From Rhodospirillaceae bacterium (lineage in GTDB: Bacteria; Pseudomonadota; Alphaproteobacteria; Rhodospirillales; JABHCV01), in NCBI GenBank assembly GCA_018662005.1, contig JABJHA010000016.1, positions 1 to 64,000 on the forward strand: a DNA stretch of 64,000 bases. Direction: 5' to 3'. Numbering within the stretch: the first letter of the stretch is position 1; every line of letters begins with the position of its first letter. A model generated the notes under the pieces. The model made no database searches. It saw only the letters and a program-made list of their open reading frames with translations, and had not been told where the DNA came from. Positions 1 through 8,489 of this stretch are shown here, piece by piece. The translations under genes were made by a program, and so were the position numbers.

Positions 1-826
1 CGGCCCTGGCGGTGAAGGCGGCGACGCTTTCACGCATTACCCGACGGTTTTCTACGGGCTTGGCGAAGGAGCGCGAGACGCGGATGGTTTGTTTGTCCGG
101 GCTCTGGCTTTCCAGATCAAGGCAAGCGGTCCCGCGCAGTTCCAGCAAGGTGCGCGCCCCGGTCACCCCCATGCGCTTTCGCACCCAGGCCTCCGGCGTG
201 TCGTGGAAATCGAGCGCCGTTTCTATGGACCGCCCCTGAAGCATTTTCGCCCAACGCCTGCCGATGCCCCAAATCTCGCCAACAGGAATTCTTGCCAGCA
301 CGTCGCGCCGGGTTGTCTCGTTATCGATGACGAAGGCGCCGTTTGCTCCCGGGAATTTCTTGGCCACGTGACCGGCGATCTTGGCCAGGGTCTTGGTCGG
401 GGCGATGCCGACGGACACCGGAATGCCGGTCCAGCGCCTGACGGCGGTGCGGATGTCCTGCCCGTAAGCATCAAGCCCGCGGTGCTCAAACCCGGCCAGA
501 TTGAGAAACGCCTCGTCGATGGAATAAAGCTCGATGTCGGGGGTGAAGGTTTGCAGGGCGCTCATCACCCGCGCTGACATGTCGCCGTACAGCGGGTAGT
601 TGGACGAATAAACTTTAATGTCGTGGCGGCGGATTTCGGCGCGGGCCTTGAACAACGGCTCACCCATGGCGATACCCAGCGCCTTGGCCTCGTTGGAGCG
701 GGCGATGATGCAGCCGTCGTTGTTGGACAGCACAACCACCGGACGGCCTTCGAGGCGGGGGTCAAAGACCCGCTCGCAGGAAACAAAAAAGTTGTTGCAA
801 TCGACCAGCGCGAACACTTGTGTCAT
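1..826 (-). CDS. umuC: DNA polymerase V catalytic subunit UmuC, 3' end cut off
   Basis: Y-family translesion DNA polymerase, expected to act with cleaved UmuD on damaged DNA during the SOS response. Reading back from the ATG at 824-826 gives [20 protein letters not shown], then the SNNDGC nucleotide-binding segment and YSIDEAF, which carries the catalytic Asp-Glu pair of Y-family polymerases. The frame stays open to base 1, so about 275 residues are present of the roughly 420 usual for UmuC; the rest lies outside the window. The start codon overlaps the umuD stop (ATGA), so the two are translationally coupled. Expression should be LexA-controlled from the promoter in front of umuD. The call is firm; only the C-terminus is unseen. 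Confidence 0.93.
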   Translation of the reverse strand, partial: MTQVFALVDCNNFFVSCERVFDPRLEGRPVVVLSNNDGCIIARSNEAKALGIAMGEPLFKARAEIRRHDIKVYSSNYPLYGDMSARVMSALQTFTPDIELYSIDEAFLNLAGFEHRGLDAYGQDIRTAVRRWTGIPVSVGIAPTKTLAKIAGHVAKKFPGANGAFVIDNETTRRDVLARIPVGEIWGIGRRWAKMLQGRSIETALDFHDTPEAWVRKRMGVTGARTLLELRGTACLDLESQSPDKQTIRVSRSFAKPVENRRVMRESVAAFTARA

Positions 827-1242
827 TTCTCGAAACGCCTGACCGAACCTGTGACAACGCCCCAGATAGAGCACTCCGCGTCAGCCCCAAGCGGGGTTGG
901 CGGGTAGTCCGGGTGTTCGGCCTTCAATATCCACCCGGTGCCGGCTTTCAGCAGTCGCTTGACGGTCATTTCGCCAGCCACAACGGCGACGACGATATGA
1001 CCCGAGCGGGTTTCAAGCGAGCGATCGACGATCAAAAGATCGCCCGAAAAAATACCGGCCCCGCTCATCGACGCCCCTTCGACACGAACCATAAAAGTCG
1101 CTGCCGGATGGGCGATCAGGTGCTCATTCAGGTCAAGCACGCCTTCGATAAAATCATCGGCGGGCGAGGGGAACCCCGCGGCCACGGCGCTGGCATAGAG
1201 CGGCGGATGGGGAATTCCATGTTTTTCATCAGGCAAGAACAT
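823..1242 (-). CDS. umuD: UmuD, self-cleaving SOS subunit of DNA polymerase V
   Basis: LexA/UmuD-type S24 peptidase fold, 139 residues, the family's usual length. The cleavage site is visible as AAGFPSP (Ala22-Gly23, matching Cys24-Gly25 in E. coli). The nucleophile is Ser58 in EGASM and the general base is Lys95 in EMTVKRL. RecA-stimulated autocleavage should give UmuD', the partner of UmuC encoded immediately downstream. The ATG at 1240-1242 has no Shine-Dalgarno because the LexA operator and -10 box lie directly before it, so the mRNA may be leaderless. No other in-frame start precedes the cleavage site except a GTG that would leave almost no pro-peptide. Confidence 0.93.
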   Translation of the reverse strand: MFLPDEKHGIPHPPLYASAVAAGFPSPADDFIEGVLDLNEHLIAHPAATFMVRVEGASMSGAGIFSGDLLIVDRSLETRSGHIVVAVVAGEMTVKRLLKAGTGWILKAEHPDYPPTPLGADAECSIWGVVTGSVRRFEK

Positions 1243-1251
1243 AACAAGAAC
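1237..1251 (-). promoter_or_regulatory. LexA operator overlapping the umuD start codon
   Basis: On the minus strand the sequence reads GTTCTTGTTATGTTC, an exact match to the alphaproteobacterial LexA consensus GTTC-N7-GTTC. The umuD ATG lies inside it, and the -10 hexamer abuts it. LexA bound here would cover the transcription start. Known: alphaproteobacterial LexA binds this direct repeat. Inferred: SOS control of umuDC. Confidence 0.88.
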
Positions 1252-1279
1252 ATTATAATGGTGTTCCTGTCAGGTCAAT
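1252..1279 (-). promoter_or_regulatory. sigma-70-type promoter of umuDC
   Basis: On the minus strand a perfect TATAAT (1252-1257) is preceded, 15-16 bases upstream, by TTGACC or ATTGAC (1273-1279). The expected transcription start, about 7 bases after the -10, falls at about 1243-1246, essentially at the umuD ATG. The -35 lies right beside the carbonic anhydrase stop codon, so umuDC has its own promoter independent of the gene upstream. Confidence 0.7.
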
Positions 1280-1881
1280 ATTTTCCAGCCTTCATCGGTT
1301 TGGTGGGCCAACAGCTCGCCGGCTTCAAGATCGAAGCACCAGCCATGCAGTGTCAGTGATCCGTCTTCAACCCGGCTGTTTACCCAGGGGAATGATAAAA
1401 GGTTATCCAGTGAGACTTTCACGGCCTGTCGTTCGACGTGGCGAAGCTGGGCCTCGCCATCAAGGCTGTTGTCACGGGCATTTTCGACAATAGAGATCCA
1501 GTCATGGATGAATTCCCGGTTTGCCACCTCTTCATGGTCGGCGCAAAGGGCCTGGATGCCACCGCAATGGGAATGGCCAAGCACGATGATATGTTTGACC
1601 CCAAGGTCTCGCACCGCAAACTCGATGGCGGCGCTGGTGCCGTGATAGCGGCTATCGGGTTCATAAGGGGGCACAAGGTTTGCAACGTTGCGGACGATGA
1701 ACAGTTCTCCCGGTTCAGCCTTGGCGATGATCGAAGGATTCACCCGGCTGTCAGAACAGGCAATAACCATGACTTCCGGGCTTTGCCCTTTTTCCACAAG
1801 AGAGCGATAAAAATCGGGCTGTTGGTCGTAATAGGTTTCCCGGAAGGACTTGAAGCCCGCAATGAGTCTGTTGATTGGCAT
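1270..1881 (-). CDS. beta-class carbonic anhydrase
   Basis: Interconverts CO2 and bicarbonate with a zinc ion. The 203-residue protein has the beta-class signature CSDSR (Cys42, Asp44, Arg46) and HSHCGG, giving the HxxC zinc ligands His103 and Cys106. The length fits bacterial beta carbonic anhydrases. It starts 3 bases after the mtnN stop on the same strand, so the two are probably co-transcribed. It ends just before the umuD promoter. Bicarbonate supply would suit the biotin carboxylase encoded further along, but that link is only inference. The family call is certain; the name can or cynT cannot be chosen from sequence alone. Confidence 0.93.
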   Translation of the reverse strand: MPINRLIAGFKSFRETYYDQQPDFYRSLVEKGQSPEVMVIACSDSRVNPSIIAKAEPGELFIVRNVANLVPPYEPDSRYHGTSAAIEFAVRDLGVKHIIVLGHSHCGGIQALCADHEEVANREFIHDWISIVENARDNSLDGEAQLRHVERQAVKVSLDNLLSFPWVNSRVEDGSLTLHGWCFDLEAGELLAHQTDEGWKILT

Positions 1882-1884
1882 TTT

Positions 1885-2589
1885 TTAATCCAAAAGAGGG
1901 ATCAGGTGCTCGAGTAACTGATAGGAATTGCGACAAACGATGTGCAGGTTGGTCTCGAAATCATCCGAGGCGCTTTCACCGGCGGTGTCTGAAAGGCCGC
2001 GCACGACGACAAAAGGAAGATCGTTCAGACGACAGGTGTAGCCAACGGCGGCCCCTTCCATTTCGGTGGCAAGGGCGGCAAATTCACGCTGTAACCAGCG
2101 CAGGGTTTTGGCGTCGGAGATAAATTTATCACCCGAAACGACGGTGCCGAGCATCAAGTTGGGGGCGCCATCCTTGCCGTCGAAAGCGGTATCAAAGGCG
2201 TCGGTGGCTTTTTGCACAAGTTTGGGATCGGATTCGACCATCCGGTCCTGCCCCGGAACCTCGCCATGGCGGCGGCCGAAGGCGGTCAGGTCCATGTCGT
2301 ATTGAATAAGGTGACTGGCGATAACCAGGTCACCGACGGCCATGTTGGGTAGCAGCCCACCAGCGACGCCGCTAAAGACAAGACAGTCCGGTTTATATAG
2401 ATCGACCAGCATTTGCGTGCAAATAGCGGCATTGACCTTGCCGATACCACATTGGGCGAGGGCCATGGGGACATCCTGGAAGGTGCCCCGGTAAACACTG
2501 ATGCCGGCATGAACCGCCTGATCGCTGATCGTCATTTCATCACGAAGAAGCGTCACTTCTTCTTCCATTGCCCCCATCAGCGCCAACAT
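1885..2589 (-). CDS. mtnN: 5'-methylthioadenosine/S-adenosylhomocysteine nucleosidase
   Basis: Hydrolyses the glycosidic bond of MTA and SAH, removing inhibitory by-products of SAM use. The 234-residue protein starts MLALMGAMEEEV like E. coli Pfs. It carries the catalytic Glu at residue 11, SGVAGGL in the phosphate/ribose region, ATEMEGAAVG with the substrate-binding Met-Glu, and VRGLSD with the catalytic Asp. It is the first gene of a minus-strand run with the carbonic anhydrase. It is divergent from liuR, and its start lies about 20 bases from the LiuR-type palindrome, so that regulator could also affect this promoter (inference). Confidence 0.9.
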   Translation of the reverse strand: MLALMGAMEEEVTLLRDEMTISDQAVHAGISVYRGTFQDVPMALAQCGIGKVNAAICTQMLVDLYKPDCLVFSGVAGGLLPNMAVGDLVIASHLIQYDMDLTAFGRRHGEVPGQDRMVESDPKLVQKATDAFDTAFDGKDGAPNLMLGTVVSGDKFISDAKTLRWLQREFAALATEMEGAAVGYTCRLNDLPFVVVRGLSDTAGESASDDFETNLHIVCRNSYQLLEHLIPLLD

Positions 2590-2609
2590 GCTTGTTTTCC
2601 CGTTTCTTC

Positions 2610-2631
2610 TTTACGTTTACGTCAACGTCAA
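2610..2631. promoter_or_regulatory. LiuR-type operator between mtnN and liuR
   Basis: The site is an imperfect dyad of TTTACGTTTACG followed by TCAACGTCAA. It differs from the perfect palindrome before ivd (3933-3956) at only two positions over 22 bases. Proteobacterial LiuR regulators of branched-chain amino acid catabolism are known to bind palindromes of this TTTACGTTTACG type. The position 14 bases before the regulator gene suggests autoregulation. Confidence 0.82.
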
Positions 2632-2644
2632 TTAGCATTTATTG

Positions 2645-3031
2645 ATGATTGATACCTATGGCATAGCCGAACTGGCACGGGAATTCAACGTCACCACCCG
2701 TACCATTCGCTTTTATGAAGACAAAGAACTGCTGAGCCCGGAACGACAGGGCCAAAGGCGGGTTTACAGTTCCCGTGACCGGGTCCGTCTGCGCCTGATC
2801 ATGCGCGGCAAACGGTTGGGTTTTTCCTTAACTGAAATCCGCGAGATGATTGACCTGTATGACGATGACCCCAGTGAAGTCGCCCAGTTGAAGCTGTTTC
2901 TGGCCAAGATTCGCGAACGTCAGGCCGTGCTTAACCAACAACAGGCTGATATTGCGGCCATCGTCAAGGAACTGGACAAGCTGGAGTCTGAAAGTGCTGC
3001 CCTGCTTAAGCAAAAGGAAGCGGCGCAATGA
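2645..3031 (+). CDS. liuR: MerR-family regulator of leucine/isovalerate catabolism
   Basis: The 128-residue protein has an N-terminal MerR winged helix (YGIAELAREFNVTTRTIRFY, about residues 5-24), the following wing (RRVYSSRDRVRL) and a long C-terminal dimerisation coiled coil (about 75-125). There are no effector-binding metal cysteines. Identification as LiuR rests on three things: a palindrome at its own promoter, the same palindrome before isovaleryl-CoA dehydrogenase, and the leucine degradation genes downstream. An upstream in-frame TTG (2642) exists, but the ATG at 2645 is preferred; neither has a clear Shine-Dalgarno. Its stop overlaps the next start by 4 bases. Confidence 0.85.
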   Translation: MIDTYGIAELAREFNVTTRTIRFYEDKELLSPERQGQRRVYSSRDRVRLRLIMRGKRLGFSLTEIREMIDLYDDDPSEVAQLKLFLAKIRERQAVLNQQQADIAAIVKELDKLESESAALLKQKEAAQ

Positions 3032-3477
3032 GCGAACTACCGCTGACCTACCGGGGTGCTGTCTATCCATGGCACTGTGATCATGTCGGCCACATGAATG
3101 TCATGTACTACACCGGCAAATTTGATGAGGCGACCTGGAACTTCTTCGCCCTGCTTGGTGTTACGCCCAAATTCCTGCGCGAAAACGGGCGCGGCATGGC
3201 GGCTGTCGAACAAAAGACAAGATATCTGAGTGAATTGCACGCCGGGGACATTGTCACAATTCGTTCCCGATTGTTGTTGCTGGAGGGCAAAAAAATCCGG
3301 TTTCTCCATGAAATGGTCAATGGCGAGACCGACGAAATGGCGGCGACCAGCGAATTGTTTGGTTTACATCTGGATACGGAAATTCGTAAATCCTGCCCGT
3401 TTCCTGATGATGTCCAGGCCAATGGCCGCAAAATGATCGCTAGGCACCAGGATATGGACACGCCCGGCGATGACTGA
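3028..3477 (+). CDS. acyl-CoA thioesterase, 4-hydroxybenzoyl-CoA thioesterase type
   Basis: Predicted cytoplasmic hotdog-fold thioesterase of 149 residues. The N-terminal WHCDHVGHMNVMYYTGKFD resembles the family's D-x-x-GHxNN-x-x-Y catalytic segment, with Asp and His as likely active-site residues. The central hotdog helix and strands follow. The gene overlaps liuR at its start and the next thioesterase at its end, so the three should be one transcript under LiuR control. The substrate is unknown. A role releasing free CoA from branched-chain or aromatic acyl-CoA overflow is inference from position. Confidence 0.75.
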   Translation: MSELPLTYRGAVYPWHCDHVGHMNVMYYTGKFDEATWNFFALLGVTPKFLRENGRGMAAVEQKTRYLSELHAGDIVTIRSRLLLLEGKKIRFLHEMVNGETDEMAATSELFGLHLDTEIRKSCPFPDDVQANGRKMIARHQDMDTPGDD

Positions 3478-3925
3478 TTTTAAACCCAAAAATCCGGATT
3501 TCGAGAAGATGCTGCGCGACAGTTTCGCCAAACAGGGGATCATGGATCATATCCAGGCGGAAATGGGCGCGGTCAGCCCCGGTCATTGTGAAATCAGGCT
3601 ACCCTACAGCGACGATCTTTCCCAGCAACACGGTTTTTTTCATGGCGGTATTGTCGGCACCATTGCTGATTCCGCCGGTGGTTATGCCGCTTTCAGTCTG
3701 ATGAAGGAAGGTGACGGCATTCTTACCGTCGAATACAAACTCAACCTGATGGCCCCGGCGGACGGCGACATGCTGATTGCCAGAGGCGAGGTGACCCGTC
3801 CTGGACGCACCTTAACCGTCTGCCACGCCGAAGTGGTTGTCGTCATAGACGGCGTCGAAACAGCCTGTGCCGTGATGCAGCAAACCCTGATGCGGATCGT
3901 TGGGCGGGCGGATGTTTCCGGTTAA
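3470..3925 (+). CDS. PaaI-family acyl-CoA thioesterase
   Basis: Hotdog-fold protein of 151 residues with the PaaI-type segment QQHGFFHGGIVGTIADSAGG (about residues 44-63). That segment contains the conserved HGG and the acidic residue following the helix. It probably hydrolyses short or phenylacetyl-type acyl-CoA esters in the cytoplasm. It overlaps the preceding thioesterase by 8 bases, and 87 bases separate it from ivd, a gap that holds the second LiuR palindrome. Two different hotdog thioesterases in a row inside a leucine regulon is notable. The substrate cannot be assigned. Confidence 0.78.
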   Translation: MTDFKPKNPDFEKMLRDSFAKQGIMDHIQAEMGAVSPGHCEIRLPYSDDLSQQHGFFHGGIVGTIADSAGGYAAFSLMKEGDGILTVEYKLNLMAPADGDMLIARGEVTRPGRTLTVCHAEVVVVIDGVETACAVMQQTLMRIVGRADVSG

Positions 3926-3932
3926 GTCTCAA

Positions 3933-3956
3933 GTTGACGTTTACGTAAACGTCAAC
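3933..3956. promoter_or_regulatory. perfect 24-bp LiuR palindrome before ivd
   Basis: The half-site GTTGACGTTTAC is followed by its exact reverse complement, with the centre between 3944 and 3945. It lies 57 bases before the ivd start and matches the site at 2610-2631 in 20 of 22 core positions. Established knowledge links such palindromes to LiuR repression of leucine and isovalerate genes. It probably controls the long run of genes from ivd to liuD. Confidence 0.87.
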
Positions 3957-4012
3957 TATGATTCCTTATCCATTAGTGATGAATCAAAATTTCAGCAAAC
4001 GGTCGTAACACC

Positions 4013-5185
4013 ATGATTCCAAACGAATTACTATCACTCGATTTTGACCTGGGCGAAACTGTCGATATGCTTCGTGCCTCGGTTTTAAGCTTCTCATCTG
4101 ATGAAATTGCGCCCCGCGCCGCCGCTATTGATGAAACCAACAATTTCCCCGCCGACTTGTGGAAAAAGCTTGGTGACCTGGGGGTGCTCGGCATCACTGC
4201 CGATGAAGATTATGGCGGTGCCGGTATGGGCTATCTTGAACATGTGGTGGCGATGGAGGAAATCAGCCGTGCTTCGGCTTCTGTGGGTTTGAGCTACGGG
4301 GCTCATTCCAATCTGTGCGTCAACCAGATCAGCCGCAACGGCAACGCAGAACAAAAACAAAAGTACCTGCCAAAACTTATTTCCGGCGATCACGTCGGCG
4401 CTTTGGCAATGAGCGAACCGGGCGCTGGTTCCGATGTGGTGTCCATGAAGCTGAAGGCCGAAAAGAAGGGTGATCGATACATTCTGAACGGCAATAAAAT
4501 GTGGATCACCAACGGCCCTGACGCTGACACTCTGGTGGTCTACGCCAAAACCGACCCGCAAGCAGAAAGCCGGGGCATTACCGCCTTTATCGTTGAGAAG
4601 GGCTTCAAGGGATTTTCGACGGCTCAAAAGCTCGACAAGCTGGGTATGCGTGGCTCCAACACCTGTGAGCTGGTGTTTGAAGATTGCGAAGTGCCGGAAG
4701 AAAATGTCATGGGCGGCATCGGTAAGGGCGTCAATGTGTTGATGAGCGGTCTTGATTACGAACGCGCCGTCCTCGCCGCCGGCCCCCTTGGCATCATGCA
4801 GTCCTGCATGGATGTGGTTGTCCCCTACATTCACGAACGCGAGCAATTCGGCAAGTCCATTGGCTCATTCCAGCTGATGCAGGGCAAGTTGGCCGATATG
4901 TACACAACCATGAACGCCTCCAAAGCCTACGTCTATGCCGTCGCCCGGGCTTGCGATAGGGGCCAGACAACCCGCAAGGACGCTGCCGGTGCGATTCTTT
5001 ACGCCTCTGAAAAGGCGACCTGGATGGCCCTTGAAGCCATTCAGTGCCTGGGCGGCACCGGTTATATCAACGAAGCCCCGACCGGGCGCCTGCTGCGCGA
5101 CGCCAAACTCTACGAAATCGGGGCCGGAACGTCGGAAATCCGCCGTTGGCTGATCGGCCGCGAGTTGTTTGATGAAACCCGGTAA
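4013..5185 (+). CDS. liuA: isovaleryl-CoA dehydrogenase
   Basis: FAD enzyme oxidising isovaleryl-CoA to 3-methylcrotonyl-CoA, the third step of leucine breakdown. The 390 residues show the acyl-CoA dehydrogenase pattern: [10 protein letters not shown] (133-142), WITNGP (164-169) and, near the C-terminus, [12 protein letters not shown]. The position normally holding the base in medium-chain enzymes is Gly here. The catalytic Glu is instead in LDYERAVLA (Glu250), the arrangement known for isovaleryl-CoA dehydrogenases, which makes the substrate call strong. It is first in the LiuR-controlled run and overlaps the next gene. The start has no obvious Shine-Dalgarno. Confidence 0.93.
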   Translation: MIPNELLSLDFDLGETVDMLRASVLSFSSDEIAPRAAAIDETNNFPADLWKKLGDLGVLGITADEDYGGAGMGYLEHVVAMEEISRASASVGLSYGAHSNLCVNQISRNGNAEQKQKYLPKLISGDHVGALAMSEPGAGSDVVSMKLKAEKKGDRYILNGNKMWITNGPDADTLVVYAKTDPQAESRGITAFIVEKGFKGFSTAQKLDKLGMRGSNTCELVFEDCEVPEENVMGGIGKGVNVLMSGLDYERAVLAAGPLGIMQSCMDVVVPYIHEREQFGKSIGSFQLMQGKLADMYTTMNASKAYVYAVARACDRGQTTRKDAAGAILYASEKATWMALEAIQCLGGTGYINEAPTGRLLRDAKLYEIGAGTSEIRRWLIGRELFDETR

Positions 5186-6095
5186 GTGGTTGATTGTGAT
5201 CGGTTTTGCCGTGCTTGCGGTCTCACCATATTTTTTGTGGGAACGCACCCGTGATCCCGCGCCTGATTTTTCCTATTACCTTGAGGCTCCGTCTGCCATG
5301 CGACTTGTTGAAGTGATGAGCGGTCGTCCTGACGTTGAGCGCCGTGATGTGGTGAAAGAGGCTCTTAATGCAGCCGGTATCAGCTACCTGGAGGAACAAG
5401 TTTCCAACAGGATATTCAACGGCGCCAATATCGTCGTTGAGCTCGGTGAGGGCTCTGACATGTTGGTCTTCCTCGCTCATATGGACAGGGTTGCCGAAGC
5501 GCCGGGCGCCAATGACAACGCGTCCTGCGTGGCTGCCGGTATCGATGCCCTGAAAGTCTTAACCAAAGAACCGGCAACAAAAGGCGCGCGTTTGCGTTTT
5601 ATCTTCAGTGATGGCGAGGAAAAAGGCCTGCACGGGGCCTTCCATCACGCAAACAACAATGATTTGAGCAGCGTTTTCGGTGTCGCCAGTTTCGAGCTTT
5701 GCGGCATTGGTGATGCCTTTGGTGTCTGGGATGTGGTCGGTCCTGCCCTGAATTCACCGATTGTCGCGGTTCTTCAAAAGGCTGGCCGGAATTTGAAAAT
5801 TTATAACGCTACCCACGGCGCGGTGCCCCGTTTTGGCAGTGATCATCTGGCATTTTCAAAAAAAGGACTGGCCGCCGTGGGGGTGACAGTGCTGCCCCGG
5901 GAAGATGAAGAAAAACTGCGTTCTTACGTCGATGACCCAAATAACCCGAAGTGGTTGCTGAATTTCGTTCGCCCGACCATCTTTCGGACGTATCATACAT
6001 CCGGTGATGGACCCGAGACCGTGCAACCGGCGGCATTGGAAATGATGACACGGCTGATGGTGGAAACGGTCCGCGTGGTCGATCAGCAGAATTAA
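5172..6095 (+). CDS. membrane-anchored M28-family metallopeptidase-like protein
   Basis: A 307-residue protein with an N-terminal hydrophobic segment (about residues 6-24) that should anchor a periplasmic domain. The zinc-aminopeptidase pattern of family M28 is visible: AHMDRV with the first His, PGANDNASC with the bridging Asp, [10 protein letters not shown] with the Glu pair, and YHTSGD with the late His. The substrate is unknown. It overlaps the ivd 3' end, so it sits inside the leucine operon, an unusual place for a peptidase. It might feed amino acids, or it may act on a small amide. An in-frame TTG directly precedes the chosen ATG. Confidence 0.75.
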   Translation: MKPGKWLIVIGFAVLAVSPYFLWERTRDPAPDFSYYLEAPSAMRLVEVMSGRPDVERRDVVKEALNAAGISYLEEQVSNRIFNGANIVVELGEGSDMLVFLAHMDRVAEAPGANDNASCVAAGIDALKVLTKEPATKGARLRFIFSDGEEKGLHGAFHHANNNDLSSVFGVASFELCGIGDAFGVWDVVGPALNSPIVAVLQKAGRNLKIYNATHGAVPRFGSDHLAFSKKGLAAVGVTVLPREDEEKLRSYVDDPNNPKWLLNFVRPTIFRTYHTSGDGPETVQPAALEMMTRLMVETVRVVDQQN

Positions 6096-6586
6096 TGAAA
6101 AGACAGGCAAAAATGACAAAATCAGCGCAAATTGCCAGAACCGCAGACAGCGTTCCGTCCCAGGGTGGAACCGGATATCCGGAAATCTTCGCCGTCAATA
6201 TTGTCGATCGCTCCAAAAAGGCTTTAGGAGATGCGTTTGGCTTGACGAATTTCGGCGTCAATCTGGTGACTCTGCCGGTTGGTGAAATTTCCTCGCAACG
6301 ACACTGGCACAGCAAACAGGATGAACTGGTTTATGTTCTGCAAGGCGAGTTGACGCTTATTACCAATGATGGTGAACAGACAATCGGTCCGGGTATGGTC
6401 GCCGGATTCGCCGCCGGTGCTGAAAATGGCCACCAGCTTGTCAATCGCGGTCAGGATGATGCGGTCTATCTGGAAGTCGGTGACCGCAGTGCGGATGACA
6501 CGGTCGAATACCCGGACATTGATATGCGCTGTATCAATCAGGATGGCGAAGATATTTTAATCCACAAAAACGGTGTCCCTTATTAA
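6095..6586 (+). CDS. cupin-domain protein
   Basis: The 163-residue single-domain protein has the two cupin motifs: HWHSKQDELVYVLQGE (about residues 71-86), giving the HxH...E metal ligands, and NGHQLVNRG (about 111-119), giving the last His. It probably binds a divalent metal, but whether it is an enzyme or a small-molecule sensor cannot be told. The ATG at 6095 shares a base with the preceding stop. A second in-frame ATG at 6113 is preceded by AGG and could be the true start. It sits in the LiuR-controlled run. Confidence 0.75.
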   Translation: MKRQAKMTKSAQIARTADSVPSQGGTGYPEIFAVNIVDRSKKALGDAFGLTNFGVNLVTLPVGEISSQRHWHSKQDELVYVLQGELTLITNDGEQTIGPGMVAGFAAGAENGHQLVNRGQDDAVYLEVGDRSADDTVEYPDIDMRCINQDGEDILIHKNGVPY

Positions 6587-6605
6587 GCAAGGAAGGTTTA
6601 AGAGC

Positions 6606-7793
6606 ATGAATGAAGATCCAATTGTCATTGTCGGCGCGGCTCGTACTCCCATGGGGGGATTCCAGGGCGACCTTTCGGAGGTTGAGGCCCCGGCCCTTGG
6701 GGCTGCCGCCATTGCCGCAGCATTAAAAGACTCCGGTGTTTCTCCCGAGGCCGTTGACGAGGTTCTGATGGGCGTGGTTTTGCCTGCCGGAATGCGTCAG
6801 GCACCAGCCCGTCAGGCTTCTTTCGGGGCTGGTATTCCTGCCGACGCAGGATGCACGACGGTCAATAAAATGTGTGGATCGGGAATGAAAGCGACCATGC
6901 AGGGCCATGACGCCCTGCTTGCCGGGTCCAGCAACATTGTCGTGGCCGGTGGCATGGAAAGCATGTCCAATACCCCGTATGTGATGACCAAAGCACGTGG
7001 TGGTTTTCGCATGGGGCATGGCCAGGTCTACGATCACATGTTTATCGACGGTCTTGAAGATGCCTATGACAAGGGCAAGCTGATGGGCAATTATGCCGAA
7101 GATACGGCGACCCATTACCAATTCACCCGCGAACAGCAGGATGCCTTCGCCATTGAGTCCCTGACCCGCGCTAAAAAAGCGATTGAGGATGGCACCTTCG
7201 CAGGTGAAGTCGTGCCGGTGACGTTCTCGACCCGAAAGGGCGAGGTGACGGTCGACAAGGATGAGCAGCCCTTGAAGGCAAATTTAGAAAAAATTCCGTT
7301 GTTGAAACCTGCTTTCGTCAAGGACGGCACGGTCACGCCAGCCAATTCCAGCTCGATTTCCGATGGTGGGGCGGCACTGGTGATGATGCGACGCAGCGAA
7401 GCTGAAAAGCAGGGTCTGAAGCCTTTGGCGCTCATCCATGCCCATTCGACCCATGCCCAGGCCCCGGAATGGTTCACGACAGCACCTATTGACGCGATCA
7501 GGAAAGTCCTGGAGCGGGCCGGTTGGGACAAGGACGACGTCGATTTGTTTGAAATCAATGAAGCCTTCGCCGTCGTTACCATGGCGGCCATGCGTGATCT
7601 GGACATTGCCCACGATAAGGTCAACGTCCACGGTGGTGCTTGTGCGCTTGGCCATCCGGTTGGCGCCTCGGGGGCGCGTATCATTGTCACCCTGATGGCG
7701 GCGCTGGAAAAATACGATATGCAAAAAGGCGTCGCTTCGCTTTGCATCGGCGGTGGCGAGGCCACGGCCATGGCCATTGAACGGGTAGCTTAG
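6606..7793 (+). CDS. acetyl-CoA C-acetyltransferase (thiolase)
   Basis: Type II thiolase of 395 residues. The nucleophile is Cys90 in NKMCGSGMKA, with NEAFA in the C-terminal half, His350 in ALGHPVGASG and the second Cys380 in CIGGGEATA. It should interconvert acetoacetyl-CoA and two acetyl-CoA, or cleave a 2-methyl homologue from isoleucine. The ATG at 6606 has AGGAAGG about 10 bases upstream; a longer reading from a GTG at 6573 lacks support. In this cluster it could complete leucine breakdown after HMG-CoA lyase yields acetoacetate, or serve the neighbouring acyl-CoA dehydrogenase. The exact substrate is uncertain. Confidence 0.88.
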   Translation: MNEDPIVIVGAARTPMGGFQGDLSEVEAPALGAAAIAAALKDSGVSPEAVDEVLMGVVLPAGMRQAPARQASFGAGIPADAGCTTVNKMCGSGMKATMQGHDALLAGSSNIVVAGGMESMSNTPYVMTKARGGFRMGHGQVYDHMFIDGLEDAYDKGKLMGNYAEDTATHYQFTREQQDAFAIESLTRAKKAIEDGTFAGEVVPVTFSTRKGEVTVDKDEQPLKANLEKIPLLKPAFVKDGTVTPANSSSISDGGAALVMMRRSEAEKQGLKPLALIHAHSTHAQAPEWFTTAPIDAIRKVLERAGWDKDDVDLFEINEAFAVVTMAAMRDLDIAHDKVNVHGGACALGHPVGASGARIIVTLMAALEKYDMQKGVASLCIGGGEATAMAIERVA

Positions 7794-7801
7794 GAAAAAT
7801 C

Positions 7802-8485
7802 ATGCCAACAGTATTGATTACAGGGGCCAACAGGGGGATGGGACTGGAATATGCGCGCCAGTACGCCGCTGATGGCTGGCGGGTCCTCGCTACCTGTCGT
7901 GATCCGGGGGCGGCCAAAGAACTGGCGGCGCTTGATGGTGACGTTGAAATTTATGCACTTGATGTCACCGATCATGGGCAAGTCCAGTCCCTGGCCAAGA
8001 CATTGCGCAAGGAAACCATCGACCTGTTGTTGAATAATGCCGGGGTTTATGGTCCGCGCCCTTCCAAGCTGGGCGGGATCGATTATGACGCATGGCAAGA
8101 CATCATGTGGATCAACGTCATGGCGCCGCTCAAGGTATGTGAATGTTTCCGCAGTCACGTTGCCGACAGTGATCTCAAGAAAATCGCCATCATGTCTTCC
8201 AAAATGGGTTCCATGGGTGATAACAATTCGGGCGCCAGCTATGTATACCGATCATCGAAAGCGGCGCTTAATGCGGCTATGAAAAGTCTGGCCGTAGATT
8301 TGGCACCGCGTGGTATTTCAGTGGTGATCCTGCATCCGGGCTGGGTCAGAACTGACATGGGCGGCCCCAGTGGCCTGATCGATGCCCCTGAAAGCGTCAG
8401 CGGTTTACGCCAGGTCATTGATCACCTTTCCCTGGAAACAACGGGTCGCTTTTACAATTACGACGGTTCGGAAATTCCCTGGTGA
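7802..8485 (+). CDS. short-chain dehydrogenase/reductase, C-factor-like
   Basis: NAD(P)-dependent Rossmann oxidoreductase, 227 residues. The cofactor loop is TGANRGMG (7-14), followed by LDVTD, NNAG (78-81), Ser132/133 and the catalytic YRSSK (Tyr149, Lys153). The overall form resembles the C-factor (CsgA-type) subgroup. It starts 8 bases after the thiolase and ends 4 bases before the next acyl-CoA dehydrogenase. It may therefore reduce or oxidise a hydroxyacyl intermediate of a branched-chain pathway; that role is inference. Confidence 0.82.
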   Translation: MPTVLITGANRGMGLEYARQYAADGWRVLATCRDPGAAKELAALDGDVEIYALDVTDHGQVQSLAKTLRKETIDLLLNNAGVYGPRPSKLGGIDYDAWQDIMWINVMAPLKVCECFRSHVADSDLKKIAIMSSKMGSMGDNNSGASYVYRSSKAALNAAMKSLAVDLAPRGISVVILHPGWVRTDMGGPSGLIDAPESVSGLRQVIDHLSLETTGRFYNYDGSEIPW

Positions 8486-8489
8486 GCAG

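Noticed and set aside
4094-4846. Long minus-strand open frame (250 residues) opposite ivd
   Set aside because: Antisense to a gene with clear catalytic motifs; the predicted protein has no recognisable domain and the composition is that of a shadow frame.
5169-5171. TTG start for the M28 peptidase
   Set aside because: An ATG follows immediately at 5172, giving the same protein minus one residue.
8382-8489. N-terminal extension of the second acyl-CoA dehydrogenase
   Set aside because: It would lie inside the SDR gene; the ATG at 8490 gives the normal family start.
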